From positions 1 to 64,000 of the forward strand of contig JAOALB010000036.1 in NCBI GenBank assembly GCA_025331125.1: a stretch of 64,000 nucleotides of DNA, in the 5' to 3' direction. Position 1 is the first letter of the stretch. The number at the start of each line of letters is the position of its first letter. The position numbers were made by a program, and so were the translations under genes. The stretch is from Mycogone perniciosa. Lineage: Eukaryota > Ascomycota > Sordariomycetes > Hypocreales > Hypocreaceae. Under the pieces are notes generated by a model. The model saw nothing but the letters and a program-made list of their open reading frames with translations. It had not been told where the DNA came from and searched no databases. Below, piece by piece: positions 22,685 through 35,570 of this stretch.

Positions 22685-25053
22685 GAACTGCCACCCCTGT
22701 CAGGTCCCTCAACTACGTCCCTATAAATCACTGCCGGGAAGTGATGTTAACTCGAATAGGCGATGTTGGTTTGGTGGCACAGGGGTGAAAACAATTGTTC
22801 TGATGGTCACCCGGTGATGGTTATGGGATATGCACAACGAGCAATGATTCTTTTCTCAAGTACACATTGGCATTTTCTTTTTGGAGAGTGAAGATGATAG
22901 TAGTGAGCAATGTGAGGAGGGGGAGAGAGCACATCAATCAAATTTTTGTATGCTATCTCTATATGTATTTGTATGGGAATGGTAAATGATTCTTCTCTTG
23001 CTTTACGTGAGCAATCCCCACCACGCCTACAGTGGGGTATGCGATAGTACCATGATCTTTTATCAATACTAACGTGATAGCAACATCAAGTATCTTAGCA
23101 GTAGAATTGTTGAGAATTAATCACTAATTAACGTAAAGCTACCAAAGTATACTCGTAAATGAGATGCCCCAGTCTATTTTAAATTGGTGACATAAATGCA
23201 AGTGATATTTATAGACAGCTGCTTAGTATTACCACTTACCCTAGATCTCTAACCCCGGAGCAGGGATCTTCCATTTTATATTACCGTGCCACGAGGCGGC
23301 TTTCCTAGAGCGACCAGGTTCGTACTAACAGAAAGGCTCTAGCGAGAGCAATTGATGAAGTGGCGTGAGAATTCTCGGTCAGGCAAGGCGTTGTAAGCAT
23401 TAATACGAGTATAACCGAAGTTTGACAGAAGGAAGATAGATGGGAGAGGGGGTGCAGGCGATGTTCAAAGTCGAGCAAATAGACGCGACATTTGAGGGTC
23501 GCTGAAGCTCACTACCACGAGGCATGCTACGAGTACCATCACATGGCGGAGAACTATCAATTTCTGTATTACTCCGTAGTCCATGATGATTTTATCGGGA
23601 GACTTTTGTTTGCTTGTTTTTGTTTGTTGCCTCCACTTTTACGGCCCCCTTGGACGTTCTGCAGATGCATGCAATTCACTCAGTCAATCTCGGCCCTTGC
23701 ATGCAGGCTGCACACACGACAGACGGCGGGAATAAAATGCAAGAAACTCTCGGACATATATGTCCATATTCTTCCTGTCAGTCAAAGATATGAGGAAACC
23801 ACAACCACCAGTCACCTAGCAGATATTATATACTGATCTGAAGGAGAACATACGAGACGGTTCAGAGTTCTCAACTCGATACATGGGGGTCGATAGATAG
23901 GCGGACCCATCTAATAAAATGTAACGAGATAGAGATGGTGAAGAGAAAAGCCCAATTTACGGAGCTTTTGGCGATTTGGCTTAGGCCCAACAGTGCTCAG
24001 GGCTGACTGGCGTCAAAGGCCCCTGTTCCCGACCTGGGGTCTGGCGCTGCTGCAGGGGTGTCCACTGTCCAGACCCCTAAATGGACCAGCTAAACCCCTT
24101 TAGCACGAGCCCCTAGTCGCCTGGAATCCGAAAGGAAATGGAACCTGGACGGACGAACAGTGGAAAAATAGGCGTCCAGCACCAACTCCAGCGCGTCTCT
24201 GTTATCGATCAGGGGGTTTGCCATTATTGTTTCCATTTTATTGTATTGCATTTTCCTCCTCACTCTCCCTCACTTACCAGGTTGGTAGTTTTCTATTTGT
24301 TATTTTTGGGCGCGCGCAAGGGACAGCAAGCAGACACCGAGACCAGACAGATACGAGTACAGACCCAAACACAGGCATTTGACTGACGCACATGGGTGTC
24401 CGTATGTGTGCGCGGCTGCGTGCGTGTGGTCCGTTTTGTGTGGCGCTGGGTTGACATTGCATTTGCCTGGGACCCCCTTTAACCTACCAGCATTACTGAC
24501 CCACGATCTCTCCATAGCCATAGCATTCGCGACGAGGCGTTGCTTTTTTCGTCCATCGAGTCGAGGAAGAAAAAAAAACGAAGCAGCGTGTGTGTGCGAA
24601 CGTGTTGTAATTCCGTTCCGGCGGGCGAATCGAACGCTCCTTTGGCCTGGCCTGGTTTCCCCCCCAATTCGATACGACTACGATCTGTCATTCAGAGGAG
24701 ACGAGGACAGAGGGACGCTATTAGGAAGCCGTCCATCTTCCATGTCCTCTCCCCCGCACGCGCTTCGCCGTCTACATGTCGACGTCGTCGCTGAATCTTG
24801 CCCCTGAGATTTGGTGGTAACCGCATTTGCATAGCCGACGCAGCGCGCCGACTGCGTCCCGCTGGCTCTTGGGCACAATTGCTTTCTTCGTCCCTCTCTG
24901 TTGCCTCTTTTGACATACATTTTTTCCACCTTTATATTTTTTTTCCTACACTTTCACTCTTTTCCCTGTGTCGCGTGTTGAACTGGAGGCGGTTGTTGAA
25001 ACGGTGACCCTAGCGATCGGACGATCAGAGGTCGAACCGCTTCGGAGGAGATA
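22685..25053. other. Spacer PP2C to ADF-H gene
   Basis: 2.4 kb with no supported gene. It holds a TACTCCGTA at 23570-23578 and a cluster of AGGGG/CCCCT elements at 24020-24114. From 24.9 kb it is pyrimidine-rich, as expected near a fungal transcription start. Confidence 0.55.
24020..24114. promoter_or_regulatory. Cluster of five STRE-like AGGGG/CCCCT boxes
   Basis: CCCCT occurs at 24020, 24074, 24095 and 24110, and AGGGG at 24054, all within 95 bp and about 0.95-1.03 kb upstream of the ADF-H gene start. AGGGG is the core stress-response element read by Msn2/4-type factors in yeast. Use here is inferred. Confidence 0.45.
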
Positions 25054-28000
25054 ATGTCGCTGAACGGCTTGGACGAACCGAAAGTCGTAGAGGCGCACGA
25101 GGCTGGCGCCGCTGAACCTGGAGGATGGTATGCATATTACCCCATCCCCGCGAGATAACACATCACATGGAGCCGATTGCTGAGATTCTGCGCGTACTGC
25201 GCGTGTCGAAATAGGTTTCTTCTCAAGTATGCGAGTCGCGATGAAGTCGAGTTGTTGGACCGAGGAAACGGAGGCATCGTTGAGATTCGCAACGCCATCG
25301 CCGGATACGGGGAGGAAAGCCCGTTATATGGCTTTTTGAGATACCGGAGACGGAATGTTATCATCAAATATCTTCCCGAGGACTGCTCCCGGCTGATCCA
25401 AGGTTGGTACTGGTGTTTTTTTTGCCTCCCCTTTTCTCTTTGAGTGGCCCGCTGCTGGTGGCGTTTGAATTCGAGATACTAACGGAATTTCTTCAATAAT
25501 TAGCTCGCGTTGCTGTGCATTTCAATGCTGTCTGCGAACGATTTTCTCCGTACGATACCATCTTCGAGATTACCGTGGCCAGCGAATTGAGGGATACGAA
25601 GCTATCTGCAGCGTGCTCGTTACATGCGGCATCTGGATCGACTTCGTCGTCAACAAGCTCCCTTCGAAGGAGACGTTTGATGGAAATAGCCGAAGAGGAC
25701 GAGGAAGACCAGCGAGCCACAAAACGCCAATCCGTCGTGCCAGAAACTGACGCCGCGCGACCTGAAACGCCGGCTGGCAGAACCCCGACTGCCGACCGCG
25801 TAACGCTCAACTCCGATCTGGCTTCATCGCCTGAACACAGCAAGTTTTCGGCTGCCACCACGTCCGATGTGCCCAAATTTGTAGGCATCAGCAACGGACC
25901 GGCTTCACCCGCTCGGTCGGTCGACACAACCGACAGTCGAGCAGATGTGTACAGCAGTTACTCGTCATACCCCACCAGCAAGCCGAAAGTGAAACTCGGC
26001 CCACGACCTTCGTTCGAGACCAGCATCCGACCACAGACAGCAGGCAATTTCAGACCTGTTTCGTCCATTCCTGTTGGCTTAAAGCTTTTTGGGAAGGGAC
26101 AAAAGAAGGGCAGAGGGAAAGACGGCAGCGCCGCTACCTCACCACAGGAGGAGATCGCCGAGATGAATTTTCCTAATGTTTCCTCTACTTCTGTTGTTAT
26201 GCCCCAGGAATCTCTGGGGGAATCTTTGGGAGTAACTACCGATACCACGCGACCCGCCACAAGTACTGGTGTTCCGATCGCTACGATATCTGTACCTGCG
26301 CCTGCACCGACAAAACCAACGATCTCGCGGGAGAAGGCTAGGCTGATGAAGGCCATGCAGTTGAGGGAGAAGAAGATGCAGGCCGCTGCCGCGAGCGCAG
26401 CACCTGGCGCCGATGACGAGCAAGCAACTACAGAGCAGGCAGAGGAGAAGACTGCTGAGGCGGTAGATGAGGATGAAGACAAGACCGAAGACTATGAGGC
26501 CCACGATGGTACGGAGGAGACTGAGGATATGTCTGATCAGAACGACGAAGAGGACGAAGAGGATGACAGTCAGTTGAAGTCTGAAGCAGTCGAGAAGAAG
26601 CGGTTATCTCTTAATCAAGCTGATTCGGCCGTGGTTCTCGATACGCTCTCGTCCTCGGGGCATACCGATCAGACTTTTGATTCGACACAGTCAGACTCGC
26701 GTGCTGGGAGCCCAAGTGCTGCACCCTCAGAACCAGGCCAATCAACTGCAGCATTTTCTCTATCAGAATCGACAGACGAAACAGTACAAGCTACGGATGA
26801 AGATGATTACGAAACGGAGAAGAGCAAGGGACATGACGTTGTCGCCGCTATCCCTCCATGGACAGAGGATAAGGAAAAGACTCAACCAGAGGACGAACCG
26901 GTTTCTAAAGCTCTGGACGTGCAGGACCAACAAACGAAGCCAGAGGAAATGAATAAGACCAAGGTAGACGAGGCCGCCACAGCGTCTCAATTGTCACTGG
27001 AGGACAATAGCAAGGCTATTGTCAAACCAGAGGTTTCTACAGAGCAGGTTGCCCCGGTATCTACGACAGCTGTCACTACTTCTGCAGACCTTTCGAACTC
27101 TCCTGAACCTGATGCTGGTCAAGACCACTCGGCTGGTGCACGGGCTATTGAAAAGGAGACAAAAGAAACTATTGCTGTGCCAATTTCCAGATTCTCGGCC
27201 CATGTTCCGACATCGCCAACAGCTCCACCCCCGGGATTGTCGGGAAGCATGGTATCTGAGACAGCCGAGATTCCAATCGTGGTTGCCAATGATGTTGCGC
27301 AGGCAACAGACCAAGGGGAATCATCGTCTCTACCCCTCAAGGTTCCGAAATCCAAGTTCTCCACGCAAGACTTAGCCGCTGCTGCGAAGGCTGCAGAGCC
27401 AGTCGCAGTAACACCGTCGATGGAGCCGGAGAAGAACGCATCAACTGTCACTGCTGTCGAGAAGGATGAGAAGAAGGAAGCGGAGCCAACGTCCGAGTCG
27501 ACAGAGCAGCAGCCCAGGCGGACGCCTGTCGTGCCTCCCATTAAGACAGACGTCGCAGGCCAAGGCCAGACACCTGTACTCACCGAAGCCAATGTTTCTG
27601 ACGATGATGATCTCATGGAAGAATTGCAAAGCGCAACGGTGCAGGAAGCTAAGCCAATGCTGGTTGCCAAGTCTCCGCTTACCCCTGTCTTCTCTAGCCC
27701 AGCGACTGTCAATGGGCCCCTAAGCGCTGCAGCAGCAGCTCCACAGGCGCATTCTGCTGTCCGGACCGTATCGAATCCTGTTCGTGGAAACCTCATCGTT
27801 CCGACTGATATAACACAATCCTCAGCGCGTTCCCTGAGTAGCGGAGCAGCCTACTTGCACAAAGTAACGCAGCAACAAACCAGTAGCGGAAACTTGACCA
27901 CCATGAAGCCAAACATCGGGTCCAGCATCTCGCAGCGAATCAAGGCGCTGGAGATGCTATCAGCCGGCTCGGGAGACCAATCTCGCCCCGTCAGCCGAGA

Positions 28001-29240
28001 GCGCCCGTCGTCAACATTCTTCGCGGTACAGAAGCGGGAAACCTCGAGATCGCCATCTGTGGTGGACAGGGCCAAGTCATTGAAGCACACACCGCCCTCA
28101 CCGACTCCGTCTCAAGATTCGTCACCCGAGACGAGAGCGGTTCGACGGAAGAGGTCCGGCTCAGTGGCCAGCCGACTGTCCAAGTTTGAGACGTCTCCAG
28201 GTTCGACTCCGTCAGGCCTGTCACCGGGCACTCAGTTACGTGGTCGACCGGAGTCTGTTTCGGTCACTGCTAAGATCATCAGGGATCCGAATCAGGCATC
28301 AGGTCTAGAGCCGCCGAAAGACCCTTCGGAGTATAGCTACCTTGATCTGAAGCAATCCCCACTGGTGGTTGATCACCACAAGGCCGTTGTGGCGGAAACG
28401 ACCCATGAGCGAAGATCGCGATCTTTGGAACGTGATAACAAGGATGACAAGGGCCGGCGACCGTCGCTCACCACTGTCAAGGGATTCTTTAACAAGGAGC
28501 ATCGCAAGTCTGTTACCGATGCTCAGCTAGTCTCAACTGGCAGGACGCCTAGCCGCCCATCCTCCTCTGCCCATCAAAACACTCCAAACCATCGCGTTTC
28601 CATGAGCAAAGACCGTGACAATACCTTGCTTCCATCAGCCATGACTGATGGCTCCGTTTCTGGTGATGACAAGTCTGACAAGAAGATGTCGCGTGCTGGA
28701 CGTTTCATGCGTCGCCTCTCCAACATCTCCGGCGGTCGGGGCAAGACGACCAACCCGTCTTTCTCGCCCACCCTCGTGGAGGAGAAGATGGCCGCTGAGC
28801 CATTGAAGCGATCTGCAACCACCCCCTCTGGACCAGCAACAGCGTCCGTCGTGTCGGACATGGGAGACGTCAATGTCCAATTCCCGGACAACCTGCTGTG
28901 GAAGCGTCGCAACTTGTGCCTTGACTCTCAAGGATTCATCATTCTCAGCGCGCTGCCCGCCCAGAACGGTCGGTTGGCCCAGGGAACCAAGCGTCACCAC
29001 ATGAGCGAGTTTCGGCAACCGTACACGCCGGACGTGGAGGTACAGGAGCTTCCCAACAGTGTGGTGCTAGACTTTATCGAGGGCACCGGTATTCAGCTTG
29101 CTTGTGAGGACAGAGCTGGACAGCTCCATGTGTTGCAAGGTAGGTCTTTGCTTAATCTTCCCGGTATGAATAGGTGTGACTGACTGGTGTGGATAGTTCT
29201 GCGAGATGCTCATGCCAACCATGCGACGTTTGGTCAATGA
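25054..29240 (+). CDS. Large ADF-H domain protein with long disordered linker
   Basis: 1313 aa, join(25054..25127,25215..25402,25504..29139,29197..29240). Residues about 5-130 read as an actin-depolymerising-factor homology (coactosin/drebrin-like) domain: a WFLLKY strand, a Gly-rich turn, YGFLRYRRR, then SRLIQARVAVHFNAVCERF and an acidic strand. This suggests actin-filament binding at cortical patches. About 1000 residues of Ser/Thr/Pro/Glu-rich sequence follow, with acidic patches near 26450-26570 and two near-repeats around SRFSAHVP and KSKFSTQDL. A conserved-looking C-terminal module of about 90 residues begins at LLWKRRNLCLDSQGFIIL. The last intron (29140-29196) adds VLRDAHANHATFGQ. Some fungal annotations call such proteins GPI-anchored; I see neither a signal peptide nor a GPI tail. 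Confidence 0.78.
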
Positions 29241-31183
29241 ACGACTTTCGGTCAGGTGGTTTCAACTACTTGATGAACGACGTTATCCCTTGGTGTTCCA
29301 AGGGCTACTTCGTTCTAGTATCAAAAGTCGTGCGGACGACCGAGGTTCCAGCACTGCGCCACTTCTCTCCCAATTGTTGGGAGGTGAACACCAGCTACAG
29401 CCTCGCTTCCTACCTCGAGCTTCTGTATAAAACACCCGCTTACTGTGATCACACGGCCTATGGACTTTCCCATATCCCACTCGAGGATATGAGGAAACCT
29501 CGCATGTTCCCAACGCCTGACATGATGCTGACATTGTTTGCTTATCATACATTTTTATACCTCCTTATCGCTCTCTCTTCTCATGTCTCTTTTTTCCTTT
29601 TCCTTATCTCAAGTTGGCTACACATAGAATAGTCGGGATGGATGGGCAAAAACACTTTGGAGACCTCATTCTGGCTACTAACTCGGCGGATTACTACGCC
29701 TTAGGCGGATGGGGACAAGGGGGACTAGACATGTACAATTCCCCCCACACGCCTTGTTGATTTGGTATCTTGCCCCGTTCTTCTCTCGATGATCATGTTT
29801 TTTTCTGTATCTTTTGTTCGCCTGAACCTCCATCTCCCTCTCTCGTTATCCTCCTCTCCTATATGCCATTGTCTCTTCGTCGAGACAGTCATAACCACTC
29901 ACCCAATGATACCACTTTCTACATCCCTTTGTTCTACTTTACTTCCTTCTTCCTTCTTTTATTATATCCCGCCCTCTTTCATACCCCCCTCTCTGGTATT
30001 TTCACACACCCGGGCGTCCCCCATGGCACCATATTTTTTTATATCTTTGGCTACCTACAAAAATCACACTACGATTGTAATAATGCAATAAACACAAGCT
30101 CAATGAAAATAATCCCACAGGGCCGCGACAAAAAAAGGGGGAGGGGGTTGTTTGAATAAATAAAGGGGATTTACCAAAAGAAGATAATTTCTCTTTTTCT
30201 TCTTTTTTATATCTAGTTGCTAGCAACTTATTTCGTCCCCTTTTCGGTACCTTGATGTGTGTAAACCCCCCCTTGTGTGTTTCTCCTGTTTGAGCGGTTC
30301 GTCCACCCTCTGTTGTTGCTATCGCTCTCTTCTCTTATTACTTCTACGTTTTGTATCCTTCATATCACATACACCCTCTACTGAACAAGATGGGTTTTGC
30401 ATGTTGGCTAGTGGCTTGGAAATAGGCGACCGCACGTTGTATAGAGGTGAATAAGAGAAGGGGACGGATAATAAGGGCGGGAAGTGTAAGGGAGGAAGGA
30501 ATGGCGTCTTTTTATATATCCAATAACACGAATAGAAGGGGTTGAATCTTTTAACTGAGGTGAATCTCAAGTTGATGGCTAGCTTACGTGAAATTTATTA
30601 TCTTGATCATAAGAACTTGCACAAGGGACATAGGTAGAGAGACTAATTAATCTGCGACAACGTTCCGGTATTATTCATTCAGATAGCAAGTCGAATTTCC
30701 TCAGTAAATCTTATCGACGTCAGTAGCTGGTTGGCAACATCAAAATCCAGCAACACTTCCCAAAAAAAGCCTTTTACATCGTCATCTTGACCTTTCGATC
30801 ACCCCCAGAAAAGCTATAATACCCATCAAGAATAATAAAAAGCCTCGGATGATCGGATGTTTTCCATTCATTGCATAGACCGCCCCATTGTGACGCCCAA
30901 TGTAGTCTGTACAGAATCCAATCAAAAAAGAAAAGAATTCAGAGAAAGAAACAAAGTTCGCTAATGGAGTATCGTCTGCTTCAACAAGCCTCCAAATGAC
31001 CTTCTCAAAGCTGATTGTCCTTGCCCATTCAACACGCTGTGGTACCAGCCGCCCTATCATAATTATATGCTGTACTTTCGTTTCAAACTCCAAGTCAATC
31101 GTACTCATTAGTCGTAAAGCGACGTCAAAGGCCTACAGCGCCACCGTTTCTTATACTGCTGTTCCAGTACAGTTGTCGAATTT
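29241..31183. other. Convergent spacer, ADF-H gene to Aro80-like gene
   Basis: Pyrimidine-rich stretches from 29.5 to 30.4 kb. A 108-aa open frame on minus (30782-31108) with one hydrophobic segment lies just downstream of the Aro80-like stop, probably in its 3' UTR; I do not call it a gene. Confidence 0.5.
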
Positions 31184-34100
31184 TTAATCGAACTGTACTG
31201 GATCCATGGCCATGTACTCAAGAAGGTCGAGTCCACCAACATTGACACCCTCAGATGTCATGGCAACAGAGGTGTTCTCCATGTTCTGGAAGAAGGCCGG
31301 TCCTGGAGGAAGATACCACATTTCATTGCCGGCGTTATTCCACTCGTCAAACAGGTTGACATCTGTGTTGACTTGTGCAGATGTGTTATTATCTGCAGCG
31401 GGCGTGGATTGTCCAAGAGATGCGGCGCCATGGTAGGTGAAGTTAGTTGTGAGGTCAAAGGGTGTGGCCGATATATTGTTGCCCTCTGTAGTCGGCGTTG
31501 GAGCTTGGTCTACAGTATGGATGTCAGCACACAGCAATCTATGCGACGTAACAAGAGACTCACTGTGTCCGTCAAGGCTATCTCTCAATCTCTGTGCATG
31601 ACTGCCTACCCAGCCCGCATCACCATGCTCGCCATTTTGCTGCGTCGTGACACCATTGACACTGTTCGCCGCCTCTGGAGCAGGACTCTGTCCCTTTCCA
31701 GAGAGCTGCTGCATCGGTGCCTGGATGAATCGGTTTCTCAACCTGCTTGTTAACGACTCTAACAAGTCTGCAAACCTTATACCCAGGTGTACGTCATCAA
31801 CTACGCAGGTTCGCAAAGCTTCAACAGTTGCATCCATCAGCTCAATGCTCTTCTTCACATCGGAGCGAGGAGCACCCAGCGCAAAGGTCTTGAGAAGAAA
31901 CATGGCACCACTGATGATGCGGAAGTACGTCCGCACAGGGGCATGCTTGAGATAGCCACCAGGAAGAAGCCCCTCAACGACAGTTCGGAGGAGATTCCGG
32001 CTTCCATCAACAACTTCACGGACATATTCCTGATCATGGACAGTGAAACCACCCAGCTGCCCCAGAGGTAGTTTGCCGTAGTTGATCATTGTCTGTGGCG
32101 ACAGGTTGACATGGCCCTGTGCCCCATTGCTAGCGTTTCCAGTGTTGCCCGCATTGTTAGTGCACCGCTCGACAACCGCCTGCAACGACAGGGAGTTGAT
32201 GTAGATGCGCACGTATTCATACTCAATCGTTAGGATGTGCCGTATGTACTGCGGTAGGGGGAACAGCTCAAACTCCCTGTACCAGTCCCGGAGCAATGGT
32301 GTGAATTCCCTCAGTAACTCAACATATTTGCCCGACTGGATGATCTCCGTGGTGTGCTTGCGTGTCTTGAACAACTTCTCGTTGCCAAGGTGCATGGCGT
32401 TGCTGATTCCCGCCCAGCAGTGAATGATTTGATCGTCAAGCTCCAAGTCCGGGACATAATTGAAGCCGTTGAACAACGAGGACGGATTAGTGCACGGCGT
32501 GCTGCCATCATTGGTCAAGGGTCTTTGTCGGGCCACCGCTGGATCAGCCTTTCTGAGGTGCTCAGGGGTCATACTGGTCCAGCCCAGACGACCGGCGAGC
32601 TGGCTCGTGTAGATGAGGAGCAGTCTCTTGATGCGGTTTGCCCGCTGCCTGTAGCCTTCTTCTTTATACTCTGGCCGTGTGATGGCATCATCCTTGAGCA
32701 TTTCATCAATGTCATCAAACACGCCGAGTTCATAGGCAAGTCCCATGGCGGTGCTGAGGAGCATCCAGCACATGCGGTCGCTCCTCCACGCCGGCTCAAG
32801 CCAGCTCTCGATCCTCCTGCCACCAATGCCTGTCCCAAGGTTTCTATGTATCTCTTCTTCGGATGCCATGAGAGGGGTAGGTTCGGCCATGGGGATAACC
32901 AGCTCATCAGTTGCCTCCTGTGGGGGGAAGTGTAGTGCACGGGGGTGCCACTCGGTCAAGATCAACAGCGACTCGATTGTCCCTAATGTCCGAAGGCTTC
33001 CCTTGCGCAATCCACGCCACGGTGCCGTGCTGCTTGTCTGGGACTCATCCGTTATCATGGAAGTTGACGCAGAGCCCGAGCCACAGAACCCGCCACCAAA
33101 GGCCTCCTGGCCCCATAGACATCTCTCAATCATGCCTCGCAGATATGTCCAGAGCTGCTCCGGGACGGCATGCGATCGGCAGATGCCACCAGTGCCGGGG
33201 AGTTGTCGGTACCGCGACGAAATTGTCAGCAAGGTGACTGTCAATATCGGCTCTTCCGTCAGGAGTGTCAGATGCGACGCAGGGTTACTGAAGGTCGGGG
33301 GAGATATCGGCGTTAATGGTGAAAGATATTTATAGTAGCTAGGGAATGTTAGTTTTGAATCACAAAACCCAGACAGCACGCGTGTTGTTGACTTACTAGT
33401 CGATATATGCAATTGCCTCCTGCGCGGTGAACCAGCCCGCGCGCACAAATCGGAACCTAGACCATGCCCGCACAGCCTCTTCATAGCCCGGCTGCAAACT
33501 CAGGTTTTGCTGGATCAGCTCGGGATCGATGGGCTGTTCAGACTTGATGGTCATTGATGGCCCTCTCGATCTGGCTCTTGGGTTGTGGTCCTGGGTCACT
33601 TGCGGTTGCGGGGGCGGTACGGTGGTGATGGATGCTATGCTCTCCTCTCTTCTGTGGCCATTGGCAGCGGGACTGGCGTCACAGTCAGCACTCGAATGAC
33701 CATAAGAGGACGTGGCGACAAACCTATCCGTTGCGGCCTTGTACAGAAGGTCGAGGGCATCATGAGGTCCATACACGCCCTGGCGCATCACCGTCTGAGC
33801 CTCAAGATTCTCCAGCGTCTGGTTGCCATCACCATCGTACTCCCCTTCCCTCCGCCCGCGGGAATTCCTCCCTTCCGGCGGTCGCAATGGCTGATTCCTT
33901 CCATGCGACCCTCCCGGCGTCAACGGCGTATCGCTATAATGACGCCGATCCAAACGGGGGGCCGGAGGGCTGTCGGTAGCATGTAGCTTCTTCCGGCCAT
34001 TGCGGATGGTGTAATCGTCGGCATCGCTGCCATCATCATCCGTCTTGCGCTTGCGCCTCGTAGCACTGAAGAAACACTCCTTGCTCTCGCGGCGACAGCG

Positions 34101-34313
34101 CACACAGGGCGGGTCATGCGGGTTGTCGACACTGCCGAGGTCGCAGCGCACCTTTCGTCGCCGACATGGAATGCAGGCCTGATACACGCGCTTATGCTGC
34201 TGAGCAGATTGCGAGCCCCCCCCGGGACCCGATGGCGGCTGCTGCAGCTGTCCCGGCTGTCCTGGTGTCGTCGCCGACTGGACGGGACTCGCATTGTCGT
34301 TATACTGGGCCAT
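31184..34313 (-). CDS. Zn2Cys6 transcription factor, Aro80-like
   Basis: Binuclear zinc-cluster activator, 1005 aa, complement(join(31184..31509,31564..33338,33397..34313)). Six cysteines at 47, 50, 57, 70, 73 and 80 give C-x2-C-x6-C-x12-C-x2-C-x6-C. The basic linker RRKRK follows, then a long polar region, then a fungal-specific regulatory domain (about 300-800). The zinc-cluster sequence with [11 protein letters not shown] resembles Aro80, the regulator of aromatic amino-acid catabolism in yeast; assignment is by memory of the family and moderately sure. Intron 1 (33339-33396) joins YID to [10 protein letters not shown]. Intron 2 (31510-31563) is exactly 54 nt, in frame and free of stops, so its retention would add 18 residues. 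Four CCAAT boxes lie 535-590 bp upstream. Confidence 0.85.
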
Positions 34314-34655
34314 TATTACCCGATGCTCAGTGGCCGCGCGCGCGCCAAAACCTCCAAGGGCGCGTGTCGAGATGTGTCGGTTTGCGGCGGTTGGGGCAAC
34401 GTCAAACCGTCGAATGCCGTGAGAAAGGGCCGCGTAGGCCGAAGTGAAGCGACGGGACCTGCTAGGATTTATAAGTCAAGGCGGGGGTTTGTCTCGGTTC
34501 TAACCAAAGGATAGTAAAAGGAAAAAAAAACAGTATAAAAACGAGGCGAGACGCGCGCGCTGTGAAGCCGTCCGATTCACAGTTCTCGGAATATTTCCAA
34601 TTCCTCAACCTGCTGGTTTGCAAAAGGAGGAAAAAGAAGAAAAAAAGGAATTGCA

Positions 34656-35570
34656 TACGGAGTAGTACAATTGGCAAAGGAAGCAAGACCTGCTAACAAT
34701 TTTTTTTTGCCCTTCCCCGGCTTCAAGCACCTCCTTCCCCTCTCCAAATGACCAGCTACTCGGCCGCGCCTTCCTCCCCAAACGATAAGGGAAAACGAGG
34801 CAGCCTCACTACGTGCGTCCCCGGGATGCGCTTTCCCCACGGCCCAGCCAATCAGCGTGGCCAATCAGCGTCGTATTAGCCAATCATGGGCCGCTTGGAC
34901 CAATCGCAGCGAACCAAGCCGGATCTTTTGCCAGAGTGAGCAGGTCACGCTGACGATAGTAGGGACTCTTTGTTTTTCGGGTTCCAGCCTCTACTAATAC
35001 CACAGGACTCCGAACTCCGTACCTAGATAGGCATGATAATACTGACTGAGATGCGAGTAGCATTAGTATCTGTATACACAGCATTAGAGTTAACATTTCA
35101 GCGCACATGGCAACTTTGATAAAACCAACAGCTTGATAATTTGCATTGACGGCGATAAAAGCAAGAATAACACCCTATGTACGAAGTACGGAGTACTTTG
35201 CACAGTTCATAAACGTAATAGTGGTGGCCACTTAGCGGTCGGTGTCTCGCCCAGGCCTCAGAGCCGACCACCTCAACCCCCGGATCTCGTGATGCTACGG
35301 AGTATTACTATCTGAGCCAGATGCAGGAACATGCTCCCCAAAAATATGCTCCGCTCTAAGAATAGCACGCCGACACGCGAGCCATTGAGGCAGTATCATC
35401 ATCAATTACTTCAGTATAACTCCGTGAGAACCTTCTGGTAACAATTGATTTAAAATGACGTTGTACGAAGTACTCAGTAGACAAGACATACGGAGTACAT
35501 AGGTCACACGGACTGCGCCTCGCAAATCGCCAAGACAAACCAATACCAATACCAATACTACTACTCCGTA
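34656..35570. repeat. TACGGAGTA-family motif cluster B
   Basis: TACGGAGTA or its complement at 34656, 35187, 35296, 35489 and 35562; TACGAAGTA at 35180 and 35464. At 35180-35195 the two forms overlap by two bases. Confidence 0.9.
34848..34904 (+). promoter_or_regulatory. Four CCAAT boxes in 57 bp
   Basis: CCAAT occurs at 34848, 34861, 34880 and 34900, all in the same orientation, three of them followed by C-A or C-G. They sit 535-590 bp upstream of the Aro80-like start, reading ATTGG on that gene's coding strand. This is a candidate platform for the heterotrimeric CCAAT-binding (HAP/AnCF) complex. Confidence 0.6.

Noticed and set aside
23288..23372. Possible third copy of the deaminase exon 4
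   Set aside because: A 12-base match is in reverse orientation while the neighbouring match (GCTCTAGCGAGAGC) is forward. Mixed orientation and short length point to chance.
28190..28215. tRNA B-box-like GGTTCGACTCC
   Set aside because: Lies inside the ADF-H coding exon, with no A box or acceptor stem around it.
29189..29632. 147-aa open frame overlapping the end of the ADF-H gene
   Set aside because: Starts inside the last intron of that gene and reads mostly through its 3' UTR; hydrophobic residues come from pyrimidine-rich UTR sequence.
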